From contig OX393577.1 in assembly GCA_947652605.1 (NCBI GenBank), forward strand, positions 2,666,868 through 2,730,867: a stretch of 64,000 nucleotides of DNA, read 5' to 3'. Made by a program: the position numbers and the translations under genes. The stretch is from Elmis aenea (lineage: Eukaryota; Arthropoda; Insecta; Coleoptera; Elmidae). This document shows, piece by piece, positions 1 through 13,100 of this stretch (position 1 is its first letter; every line of letters starts with the position of its first letter). The notes beneath the pieces were generated by a model. It saw only the letters and a list, made by a program, of their open reading frames with translations, searched no databases and had not been told where the DNA came from.

Positions 1-476
1 TTTAATTTTTCAAACACAACATAAAATATGCACCAAATACCAAAATGTAGTGAATTTAGCTAATGGTTGCTAAAAAAGATATAAATATATAATACCACTA
101 CACTTTGGTAATTCAGTTACAAAGAACTAATATTGTCGCAAGAAATAAAATGAATTATTAATTGCACTAGCTAGTATTTACAAATTTCCTAGAGCAATTT
201 CACAAATAACTAAACTATGAGATCTATCACATACCAATTTTTAAAAATTAAAAACTCAAACAAAATATGAATTTGACGCTGTTAAATAAACATTAAGTAT
301 TTCAATACGTAAGTAAAATCTTTAAATAGTGTTATCTTTTATGCTTTGGTTACAGATATGTTAAATAAAACATAACAAATCTACTACCGGTCACCATATA
401 GAATTAGTTTCGCATGGAAACGATAAATCAGAATTAACTGCACAAAATTTTCCAGATTTGCTATTAACTCATTAGT

Positions 477-482
477 TTTATT
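477..482 (-). other. candidate poly(A) signal of cueball
   Basis: AATAAA on the minus strand. It is the first such hexamer downstream of the cueball stop codon, about 600 bases beyond it. If it is used, the 3' UTR spans about 1076-460 and includes the MITE at 645-812. Inferred from the motif only. Confidence 0.35.
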
Positions 483-644
483 AATAAAACAAACTACAGT
501 AACAACAGAAGTTAAAACAATATTAAAAGTTTCAGATACTGAGATATGCTGCCATTAATAAATATATTTTCAAGACTTCCTTCTAAATATTGAAAAATAG
601 GTCTCTCAAATAAGTTTACTGCATTAATAAAACTAATTTGCTTG

Positions 645-812
645 GGCCGGATTGCATAAAAGCTAAACCCGGGATTAACCCTGGGTTAATCTCTAGTTTT
701 AGGCATTAACACAGGGTTAAACTCTAGTTTTAAGCATTAACCCAGGGTTAGTCCCTAGTTTTAGGCGTTAACCCAGGGTTAATCCCGGGTTAAGTTTTTA
801 TGCAATCAGACC
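645..812. mobile_element. non-autonomous inverted-repeat element (GATTGCATAAAA family)
   Basis: The two ends mirror each other: GGATTGCATAAAAGCT on the left and TTTTTATGCAATCAGACC on the right, followed inward by CCCGGGATTAACCC and its mirror image. The inside is about three tandem copies of a roughly 32-base unit containing CTAGTTTTAGGCATTAACC. There is no coding capacity and I see no clear target duplication. A smaller relative lies at 1239-1301. Confidence 0.8.
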
Positions 813-1076
813 TTAATGTTTTTAAAAGCACAGGTTAAATATTTGCTTAAAAAAATTGTGTAAGAAACAACTGAGTAACACAAACTTCATATTTGTGCTA
901 GGTAATGTTGTGTTTAAACACGATTTCGAGAAACGTATGTTGTCTTTCATACCATGAACACATGTAGTTCGTATAAGTACAAAGTCTTTGATTTTAAATA
1001 GTTTATAAATATTAAGAAACTTAACAATCGTAATACTTTAGGAACTCACAGCCTACCCCTTTAAAAGAGATATTGT

Positions 1077-1178
1077 TTAATAAAGATCATCACCATTTTC
1101 CATATTTGATAACAACGTTTTCTTCTCGTCTTTCTTCGAGTTTTGGAAATTTCTTAATGTTGGAGGTTCAAAACAAGG
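1077..1178 (-). CDS. cue: cueball terminal coding exon 6
   Basis: The acceptor TTTTTGTTGCAG precedes 1178. Thirty-three codons ([20 protein letters not shown] and on to NGDDLY) end at TAA 1079-1077. It continues the ...CNMNVCET of exon 5 in phase 0 as CETPCFEPP, which is how the cueball tail is expected to read. It was identified from tail motif and phase, as it is too short to stand out by length. Confidence 0.88.
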   Translation of the reverse strand, partial: PCFEPPTLRNFQNSKKDEKKTLLSNMENGDDLY

Positions 1179-4100
1179 CTGCAACAAAAAATTATACATC
1201 AGTAAACAATATAATATCAGGTTTAATTTTGATACTAAGGCCCGATTGCATAAAAGCTGAACGGGGTTAATCCCAGGTTTGGCTTTTATGCAATCAGACC
1301 CTTTTACTTGAAAATTTATTTTACAAAATCTTAAGCATGATATAATATTTTGAGGTCATTTAAGGGTTAATTTCTGCTCGTCATGAAACTTATTATGTGC
1401 ACATTATGTTAAAATATCAAGTAAGCAATTTAAAAGACTCGACAGATTTTAAAATATCCAAGAATTACTGTAATAATATTAAACTCAGTATCATAATAAA
1501 AAATTAAAATAGGTACCAATAATGAATACCTTGCAAAATTTTACATTTGAAGTGCATTAAATTACTCACCGTTTCACAAACATTCATATTACAACAATTT
1601 TCAATGGTAATTTCACACTGTTCAGTGGGTGGCTGTGGCCTATACGTTAAAGGTGTTACGTTTTTATTCACTATGATACGTTTCTTGATACGAGGACGGC
1701 GACGCAATCTACATACACATGCGGCGAGGCCAATTAAAAGTATAAACATTACTAGCATACAAGATGATAAAATAATAAATGCAGGATCTCGAAAATGCTC
1801 TATTAAAAGTGGGTGACGGTCGTCTGTAGCTACCAATTCATAAGCAGTTAAATTTTCTGTATTTTCTATTATGGTATATTGACCATCTTGACATCTGAAA
1901 CAAATATCACAAGGATTAATTAACATGCATGATAATTTTGTAGCTAAGCAATCAATATGGGTTGTTCCAATTGTAGTCTTAAAAAAAAAAAAAAGAAAAT
2001 ATTGGCATGCAGATATTCGATTATAAATGCATAGTAATTCGCTCAAATTCAACTATATTGTTTCATTTTGTATGATTATATGACAACACTGATATTCACT
2101 GCTGTGGTATGATACTGTTATCATTTGTTATAGGTAAATAATTTTAAAATTAGTGAAATAAATAAATAGTAAATTAAAGTGGCTTTTAACAACATGATAC
2201 AAATTTAAAACTGTCTTTTGGGTCACTACCTTTATATAATAATTTGTAAATTAAGTTGTAATTTTAAAGGATATTAATTTTATTTGTAAATGAAGGAAAA
2301 ATAATTCCTAAAATTATTAAATTTAAAGTAGCTAAACTGATTTATACAATAGTTCAAGGTTTAAAGAACACAAAGTCTTGTTTTACATTTATTTGTCAAT
2401 GTAGATACGCTACAATTTGTGACACTTGTTTACTAATGTGTTGTTCAATTCAAACTGCATTTACCACATAAATTATAGATTATCAATCATTCATAAGACT
2501 TTAAAAATTTAACTGCTGTATAAAACTTCCAGTTTAGCTTTAGATATCTTTTACTTCACGAAATTAATATAGGAGAGGATTCTACTACTACTTTTTTAGC
2601 TAATTATATGGTTCATTGTCATATTTCAGTTCTTTTAATAATGTAATGGAGACTCACTAATCTTTGTTGTTAACATATAGGTTGATTCTGTTTTTTATAA
2701 GAGCTATAACATAGGTTTAAATCTGACAAAGTTTGCTATATTTTGTGGTGATTAACATATAAAAACAGATTTCAGATACCTATATGCAATTCTGAAACAA
2801 TTTTTTATTCTGTATTAAAGGTTTTATTACCTTTTAAAACAGAGAAAACTTAGTTTACAAAATTGTCCCTTGAAAAGACAACAGAATGTAATATTTTGCT
2901 TAAAATTATATTGATACTTAAGGTAAGGGTTCAAATCCCAACGACACCAATTTTTTTTTGTAGGGGTCAATGCTAGAAAAAGGTTGGGAACCCCTGTTTT
3001 AGCTCTTAAAAGCAAAATTCTTGTGTAAAACTCAAATTACAATCAGCCTGGAACAATACAGCAGGAAATATCGATATCGTTATAGAATTTTCCAAAATAA
3101 AGACGTTTTTCTGAATTTTTCAACACTTCAATGTAGTGTAGTAGAGTTCTGCATTCTCTACATAGGCAAAATCATATGACTGACATCACTCACATCATTT
3201 TAGGTATTTTTACAAAGTATACACTTACCGACACACAAATGTATTTTTCTGGTCAACCAAAATATCCGTCTGTCTCCCTTGACAAAAAAGACTACAAAGT
3301 TCCCCGGCTTCGGTACTACGTTCACATCTGGAACCTTTGTAACTCTCCGAACATTCGCAGGTAGGTGTCAACGTTGCATTCGGAGACTGGTAACATTTAC
3401 CGCCGTTCAAACAAAAACCATCACAAATGTTTCGTTCGCAGCGTGATCCCACATAGCCGACAGGACAACGGCATTGCGGATAACCGGTTGATGTTAAATG
3501 GCAACTCCCGTGAACACAAAAATTATAGCACAACGACGTTTCACACTTTGAACCGGTAAAACCTTTACGACATTTACAACCATTTTCATATAACACACCA
3601 CTGTTCAGACACAAGTTCTTGTCGGTTTCGGAGAAAGCTTGATTATAGCGCGATGCTACATGCTCCGAATCATTGTAATTATTTATAGTTTCAACGACAT
3701 TGTGACACTCCGATATATTGGAGAAATCAAATCTTTTGACGACAATCCCCATTGGTTTATCGTTGAATAACTTCAACTGTTTTGGTGTATCATCAAAGTT
3801 TTTACTTATTCTCCATAGAGCGTTACTGTTGACATCAGTCCAGTAGACATAATCGTCGTCCACGCCGACACCGAAAGGTTTTTGGTGAGTACCTTCATAC
3901 AGAACTCGACGATCACCACCATCAAATTTCATGCTTTCGATTCGAAAATATATTCCTTCTCGCATATCAGCCCAATATAGCCTTTGGTTACTTTGATCAA
4001 TTGTAATTCCTGAAGGCATAAATAGATCGTCACTAACTAAAACTTCATGATTGTTGCCATCTAATGTTGCCCTTTCTATCGTTGGTTTCATTACGTTTGA

Positions 4101-7100
4101 GTTTGTCCAGTAGACATACCTGCAAATAACAAATTTACAGTTAACAAAATAAGAACATTAGTCGCACTTAACAAAAATATGTTAAGGAATATTTTACCTT
4201 CTACACAAATCAATCGCTATATCTTGAGGATTTTCCACTTTGAATTCTAAAAATTGTTGGTAAATATGTAGAGGATCTTTTAAAGATATTTTATTTATAG
4301 TTCTATTCACAGCATCTGTCCAATATAAAATATCTGATACAGGATCTACTGCTAATCCCTACAATTAAAAATTTAATTAACGACCATTCATTAAATCTAG
4401 ACAGTCACACAGCATCTTTTTTCATTTATTCTGCAAGGAAGGGTCACGATATGTTGTCGCTAGAATTTGAACAAGGCTGTGTTTATTTGCACAGTTATGC
4501 GGGCCGCTGGCCAGTTCCTTTAGAAAAATAGGGGAAAAACTAAGAAGTTGAGTAATAAAGGTAATTTTTGCGATCGCGCTGACCATGAAACCGTCAAAGA
4601 TAAAATCGAAATTCTTTTATTTTCCAATTTGCGCATCCTTTCTTTGCAAGTAAAATGGTGCAAGGTTTTTGAAAAAATCTTGAACGGTTCCGAAGAAAAA
4701 CGTTAAAAACGAGACCCCTGCAAAAGCGCCATGATTTGAGAAGTTGTGGTATAACAGATATAACTGAATCTATGGAACTTGCATGGGCGTTTAACATATG
4801 GAAAACCGTTTTTACAAGAGCCTCGTTTTTCGCGTTTTTCTCGGGAGCCGTTTAAGATTTTTTCAAAAACTTTACACCACTTTACTTGCAAAGAATGCGC
4901 GAATTGGTGAATAGAAGAATTTCGATTTAATCTCTGACGGTTTCATGGCCAACGCGAGCGCAAAAATTACCTTTATTATTTAACTTTTCAGTTTTTCCCG
5001 TATTTTGCTGAAGGAAATGGCCAGTGGCACTTATAACTCTGCAAAACATTTAATTTTGATGTTCTTGATGCAACAAACACAGCCTTGATCAGATTCTAGC
5101 GACAATATATCGCGACCCTTCCTCGTGAGTAGATAACATTAAAAATGAATTACACCAAATGAAATATCATTTTGGGCAGTGTTTCTCAAAGTGTGGTCCG
5201 CGGACCCCTGAATTCTTTTGAGAGCGTCCCCCAAGCCTTGTCATAATGTTCGCGAATTATCCAAATTTATTTGCCAGGCAAAAATAATGCCTACAAAATA
5301 ATTCATTGGGGTCCCCTGTAAGCTTTTAATTTTGGAAGGGGTCCTCAAAGTAAAACGTTTGAGAAACATTGATTTAGAACAATGGTTCTCAACCTGTGTG
5401 GCACGCCCCCTAGGGGGGAGCACCAAATATCTGAAGAAATGAGAGGATTTATAAACAATTGGATAAGAGGATTGAAAGGCGGGCGCAATAAAAATTGATG
5501 TGGAAAAAGGGGACGTAAATTCAAAAACACTGACTTAAGGTAAACAATTCAGTATAAAATATGGGAGGGGGGCGGATTATCCAGCATTTATAGTATACAT
5601 CAATTGTAAAAATAAGGAAAACTGACTTCGTCATGTAAATTAGAGCAGGGCTTCTTAAACTGTGGGTCGCGACCCCCAGGGGGGTCGCGAGACTACTGAA
5701 AGGGGGTCGCAAAGATCTGATACTTTTCAATCATTATAAATAAAATTTTAAAATTAGTATACACACTACGTACAAATATAAATACAAATAAAAATCATAC
5801 AAAATACTATTGTAGTTTTATTATAACTATTTTTTGAAAAAAGTGGCAATGCAAAACTGTTATGTAGGGCCTATAAATGAAAATATGGAAGTAGCATTTA
5901 AAATAATGTTTTAAAATACGGTTAATATATATTTCATTATATGGAGGAGGGGGTCGTTTAAAATTTCCTAAGCTTGAAGGGGGTCGCTATATAAAAAAGT
6001 TTAAGAAGCCCTGAATTAGAGAACACTTTTGTACGATATTAAGCTTAATAAAATGAGTTTGGTGCCATGCCTTATATAATTATAATAAAATTAATAATTT
6101 GAAAAATAATTACCTGTACATCATCAGGAAGATCTTGGAGAATAGGATTGGTATCAGTCTCTTTGGTAAGTTGGACACTGTATATAGTGTCATTTTTTTG
6201 GTCCATATCACTCACCAAAAATTGATGTCTAACAATATCATATGTTAACGCTTTAAGTTTGCTAAACTTTTGAATAGCTGACCCTACCAAGGAACCATTT
6301 GAATCTAATAATTCTATTTGATTATTAACTGCCACAGCCAAATCTGTAACAAAATAAAGAATCTTTAGTTTTAGTAGTTTATCACGATATATTGATATAT
6401 CTATATGTAATAATGGATCACTTTAAAAATTAACTATTAATCTAAAGAGTCGCTACTGTTTGAATACTATTAGTCTATAATACAACTCTGATTGTTAAGT
6501 ATTTATTAAAGCAACAGAGACAGTTTAAAAAGAATGTGGTTTATACGCTAATATCAGCTTCTGTTTTTATTCACAATAGGTAATTGTTGTTCTATTTGAA
6601 TATTTATAGCATTCACGTTTAAAAATTCTTGACGTCATCTACTTTTTTGCGAGATATCGTAGTGTAAACAACGTCATTGGTTTTACATTTTACTTAAATT
6701 TGAGTAGTAACAAGAAGACATCCTATTAACATTTTTACTGCTTAACTTGCAGTTCTCAACAGAGCCGAGTGTATGGGAAAATTTATTTTGTAAATGGAAG
6801 TATTTTCCGATCAATAAAAAAGTTTCGTACATCAAACTGCTTTACTAATTATTAATGAATTTAGCTGAGTGATCAGAAGAGGGTTACGTAATGATCTAAC
6901 GATAGGATGTTTTTTTTTTTAAATCCCGCCTTATCGATACAGGACTCAAGTGGGTTATATTTCGAATTATATCTTTTGGACTGTAATAGGGCATACGAAA
7001 AAAAATTGCTGCGTACATACTATCATTAATGAGAATAAATGTGAAGGTCAACCAGCAGTAGCGATACTATTTACTGATACGAAGCGTGCCGCTCAGTGGC

Positions 7101-10100
7101 GCAACCAGGAATTTTGAATGGGGGGTGCAGCAGAATATTTTTTTAATAATTTTGTTAATTACAAAAAACGTTATTTATTTATTTTCATTTTTATTATATG
7201 CACATGTTTTTATTTAAACAAACATAAGCCAACACAAATAATTGATCTATAAGTGAGTCTAAAGATGGAAGAAATAACGAAATTCGGAAATATTCTTCAG
7301 GAACATAAGATTTATCAAATATTATCATCAAACCAATTAACAAAAGCTTTCGTGAAATAATTCCAGTTGAAACGTTTACGGAAACGCAAAAAGGGAAGCA
7401 GAATTCTTGGCCACTCAAATAAAAGATTACAAATTCTTGGTATCTTTAGTTTTCTGGCATGATTTGCTTTTCCAAGGGAATTTAGTAAGCAAAGACTTAC
7501 AAAGTGAAACCTCAGATCTGTCTTCGGAAATATTCACTTATGAAAAATTGTGCAAATGGCTAGAAGTGTAGGTACCGAGAAAAAGGTTTTAAAGATGTAT
7601 TAATCGGTACAAATGATCTTGCAAAAGATTTAGATGTTGTTCCACAATTCCAGTTGAAACATTTACGGAAACGCAAAAGGCAATTTGCATACGAGTCCTC
7701 AGACGACCCTGTTGTTGATGCAAAGGAAGCGCACAAAAGAAACTGTTTTAATCAAGTGTTAGATAAAACACTGCAGTCTCTTCAACCTCGATTTAAACAA
7801 TTAAAAGAGACCAAAGATTTATTTAGTTTCTTATGGACATTTCACAATCAAAAGAGACTACATTAAAATGTGCTGCTGATTTACAAATTGCTTTAAAATA
7901 CGGCGAATCGGTGGACTTAAATGAATTCATGTTGGCGGAAGAAATAGAAGCTTTAAAAGTTACTATTCCACAAAGTTGTTGCAATCCTTTAAATATACTT
8001 AAATATTTGGCTTGCAATAATCGTCCAACCTCGTTTCCAAACTTATTTATTGCACTAAGGATCTTCCTTACTATACCGGTAACAGTCTCTGCGGGCGAAG
8101 TAGTTTTTCAACATTAAAATTAATTAAAACGTATTTAAGATCCACTATTACTAAAGAACATTTAAATTCACACAATTATGTCAATTGAAAGTAAAGTCAT
8201 GAGGGAGATGGACTTCGACAACCTGTTAAAAGACTCTGCAGAAGCAAAATCTAGAAAGATTAATTTGAATCGAGTTACGATTTCGGTTATAAAAATATGA
8301 GTGGTTTTGCTTTCGTTCGTTCGTAGTCAAATTTTGTTTTGTTATGTTTGCTTTAATATTATTTTAGCCATACACCCCCCTCCGGTTGCGCCACTGGTGC
8401 TGCTATCGGCGCCTACTATCAGTGCGTAAGACCACGTGCGTGAAAGAAACTCCACACGTTAGCGGCGCAAAATAAATCGAATTTTGTTGCTTAACTAGGT
8501 CTAGGAGTTACTGCGAGTTATGTCCTTAATTATAATAAATTTTTACATAAATTAAGTAGGCTTAACATATTAATTGGTGACTCAAACTGATTCTGAAATA
8601 TATTTTGTCAAGTCTCTTAAAAAATCGCAAATAGCTAATGTAAAATTTAAAATGTCACTGCAGTGATAATTTAAATGCCGCATTTTGTTTCTGAACGGTG
8701 TTATTGCTCTCCGAAATATATAATTAAGACTTCGTATTCCGACTCAACGCTAGAACTTTTACTTGGAGTCAAAATATGGGTCAATAAATAATCGAAATGC
8801 TGCTAAATGCGTAGAAAGTGTTTAAAAATAAAATTTGCATGTTACTTGTTTTTTTTTTTGTGGACGTTATTTTGCATACAATAAGATTTACAGAAGCCAA
8901 CTCGAGCGCTTGCGCCAAGGGTTGATCGATGCTAGGAGTACACGTGGTTGGGGACATGCAGTCAGTCACGTAGGCATTCTTAACCCGAAACTCCTTCTGC
9001 TAAAAGAAGCATCAGCAAATGCGATTTGCTCATGTAATCAACACTAAACTTTGCACCACTTATTACATAAACGTCGAGTCACCGTGTTTTGTTACCTCCA
9101 TGACAATTGCTCGTATGATATTACCATTTCATAACTCGTCGATATCAAAAACCTAATATTACGAGATATCGATAATTTCACGGAAATAATGAAAAATAAT
9201 ACGAATTAACTTGTACACTTGCAGACCGGCAGTGTCACTTTTCAAGAGAGACTTTTTAATCATTCAACGACTTGGAATTATTTATTTGCACATTTATTTA
9301 AGGTACTTCGCTTAACGGGCAATTAAAGTTTCCAAAGTCGTTAAGATACCTCGCTATTTAAAATTGTTATTACAAAAATGCGTATTCCAGAGTATGAGAG
9401 TATGACGCACAGTGTTTTTTTCATTAATCACAAATAATACCTAAAATGTTCATAATTGAGCTGTTTGTTTTGGAGATGTTGAGCTCGATTGAGGCCAAAA
9501 ATATTCATTTAGCGTCTTGCAAAGTGATTGCCCGATAAATTTAGCTTTTTATGAGCACAAAATAATATAAATATGCAAGCATATTTTAGTACAATTACAG
9601 AAAAGAGGGAAATAACGGAAGAATTTGAGATAGGAACAGGACTCAAACAGGGAGACCCATTATCAGCCCTCATATTCAACGTAGTTCTGGAAAAAAAATA
9701 GTAAGATACGGAAAACTGAACAGAGAGGGAACAATACTGAACAAAAGTCACCAACTCATAAGTTACGCCGATGATGTAGCTATACTGGCAAGAACCTTGA
9801 AAGAACTAGGAGAGATCACAAGCAGAATGGCAGAAGCAGCACAAAAATGGGATTAGGGTAAACGAAGATAAGACCAAGCTAATGAGAATAGGACAAAAAA
9901 TAAAAGACATGCTAGTGGTAAGGAAATTTGAGGAAGTAAATGAATTTGTGTACTTAGGGACACTACTCACAAACAGAATGGAAGAAGAAAAATACATGAA
10001 CATGAGAATACTAAAAGCTAACAAAAGTGCAGGAGCTTTTAATAACCTAATAAGAGCAAAACAGTTATCTAGGTGCACCAAGCTACGTTTGTATAAAACA

Positions 10101-13100
10101 ATACTAAGACCTACAGCTATCTACGGGTGTGAGACCTGGGTACTGTGTTCAAAAATGCAAAGAAAGCCCTAAGAAGATGGGAAAGAAAGATAATAAGGAG
10201 AACAGTGGGAGGGAAGAGAACAGATGAGGGATATATAAAAGGAACGAACGAGGAAGTATTTACAATTTTCAAAGAAGCGGCCCTGGGCAAAGTAATAAAT
10301 GCCAGAAGAATATAATGGCTAGGACATATTGAGAGAAGGGAGGACAGCAGAATAATAAAAGAGATAGCGTGGAAAAAAACGACATACAAGAAAAAAAGGA
10401 AGACCCAAAAAAGATGGAGAGAAGCTGTGGAGACAGAACTAAGAGATAAAAACTTGGAGGAAGAAAGCCAAGACAGAAGAGTGTGGAAGAATATTACCAA
10501 GCTCTGGACACTAACTAAAAACAAAAACAAAGAATACAGGAAATGAAATTTCTGAGAAGAATAGAGGGATGTAGACTGATTGATAAAATCAGTAACGAAA
10601 AATTCGAAATAACCTAGGAGTAACAGATATTAAGAAAATGATGGAGACGAATCAATTAAGATGGCTTGGACATCTACTACGGATGTTAGAAAGTAGATAC
10701 GCGAAAATAGGATGGAAAATGAAGATAGAGGGAAAAAGAAACAGAGGAAGACCAAGAATAAGATGAGAAAAAGAAGTGAGGCAGAGACTAGAAGAAAAAG
10801 GAGTCAGCTGGAGAGATGTGCCACAATTAGCTAACGATAGGCAGGAGTGGAGAAACATAACACAGAAATAGAAAAGCATACCTCGACACCGAAAGGTACA
10901 AGAGCAACCGATTAAGAAAAATAAAAAGACAAAACTTTTGAAATATTTCAAAATTAAACCATTTTAAAATAATATAAGCAAATCTTCGTTCTGGAGCTAA
11001 GTATGGTCAAAGATAATACGTTGAAATACTTTCATTGTACAAATTTTGTACGATCCTGAATACTGACTACATCACTCGTTTAGCTTTCTAACTAACCATC
11101 AACTGATCGGTTTATCCAAAGGTGTGACAAGAATATTTTTAAACCGTCGTACCAAATTCATAAGCTCGTCTATTCTTAACGTTTTAATTAAAAATTATTT
11201 TTATACTACGCATGCATTCATATCAACAAAAACCAATTTTTTATGTTAGAACACAAAAGATATATTTAGCCCCTTTTGAAGTGTCTGATAGCAAATTACA
11301 ATCAAAAAAATAGTATACCACACGCCGATTTTCAGTCATTGCGCATTTGTCCATAAAATTAATAGCCCAATTGTTTCGAGTGTGATATCCCACCATATAA
11401 ATTACAACACGTAACGCGTTGTTGATTTACGCTATCTCAAATATACACAATTTACGTCAGCCGGAGACGAATTATATAATTTAATCTCTATTGATTTTTC
11501 TCACTTTATCTATTATGTGTGTTGATAACACATGGAACTTAATCTGGAATACGATAATTTTTAAATAAGCGTTATTTGTAACACAATACGAAATAAAATG
11601 TTACAATAGTAGTATCAAATCAGATAGTTTTGTACCAAATTAATTATTAATTATTTACGAAACATGATAATTATAAAATTGCAAATATTCGCAAGGTGAA
11701 ATAATTTGAATTTTACATTAAGAAATATCTGTATGATAATTACTTGTATCAATTAAATAATAACTGTGTTTAGGAAAACGTAAAAACTACGTTTTAGCTA
11801 CTACCAAAAAATGTACTACAAGGTCTTCAAAAGACGCTTCAAAAGGACCTGTTACATAACCAAACAATAGAAGTAGTATCGCCTCTGTGACTTGATAACT
11901 AAAATGATGGTTCAGTGTATAAAGTAGTTCAAAACATAACGACACTGTTAAACAAAAATTTTGCTTTTCTACTTTTGTACTGGGTGGTCCAAATTCGATG
12001 AGATTACATGGGTATCTCGCTTAATATTGAAGATAGAGAAACGGTTAAATTAACAAAAATTTGTAGTTTTTTGAGACAAACTCAAAACAGTTTTCAAAAA
12101 TATTCTATCATTTCCGGGTTTTCCTTTTTTTTTGTTTTCACAGCCTACTTTTAGTTTTTCGTCTTTAAAAAAATTAAAAAACCTTTGTAACTTGCGTATT
12201 ATTAAAAATAAATACATCAACCCTTATATATTTGGAATGGGAAAAAAATAAGGAACTTAAATAGGTCATAGCTAACTATTGCTTTCATTTAAAGAAGATA
12301 ATTTTAAATACAATATATTATACTGAGAAACATTTTCTTTGTGTATGCGCTAAAACGAATTTATTGTACGTTAAAAAGTGAACATTCAAATTTACCAATG
12401 TGCAAGAATTTATTCCAAGGTTGTAATTATTGGGTCAATATTTTAAACATTTTTAGTCAGTATTAATAATAAAATATCAGTACGTAATATAAGTGGTCAT
12501 CAGTATTACACCGATTAATACAGAAACTGTCAGTATTTTAAACAAATGGTCAGTATATAATTTTTTTTTAAATTTAAAACATAGCTAAAAGCTATTTTTA
12601 TTGTTTTTTTTTAAATAAATAAACCAACCTTTGACCTGGCCTATTTATAACTGATCAAATAAATGAGGTTTTTTAAATTAAAACATACTTATTAGGTTAC
12701 TTTTAATTAATTATTTCAAAAAAAGGCTTAAATCAACCTTTAACCTGGCCCTCTATTATTGACCAAATAAATGAAGGTCAGGTTAAAGGTTACTTAAAGC
12801 TTCTGTTTTTAATGAAACAAACGTAGGTTCCGTTTCTTTTTTTATTAAAAAAAAAAACGACTTCTAACCTGACCCTTTAATACTGACAATTAATTATTTA
12901 TACTGACGAAAATATTCATATACAGGTTGTAGAATTGGATCACGCAACATAGTAATTTCAATGGTATACTTTTAAAAGTTGTATATAATCTTCCCTAATT
13001 ATTTTAGGGAAAAAGTGTATCAAGGCTTTTTTGTAGAGAAAGAACCACTGCGTCTGTAAATGCGACCAATAATAATTTTTAGTTTTCCAATAACTGAAAA

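Noticed and set aside
1504..1569. Read-through of cueball exon 5 to the stop at 1504 as the real C-terminus
   Set aside because: A consensus donor (ACG/GTGAGT) ends the conserved tail in phase, and an acceptor-bounded exon at 1178-1077 continues it as CETPCFEPP.
1547..1816. 89-codon plus-strand ORF
   Set aside because: Antisense shadow of cueball exon 5, which has phase-matched splice sites and domain content.
3176..3559. Two plus-strand ORFs of about 63 codons
   Set aside because: Antisense shadows of the EGF-coding exon 4 of cueball.
10117..10530. 137-codon minus-strand hydrophobic ORF
   Set aside because: Antisense of a Lys/Glu-rich LINE C-terminal region.
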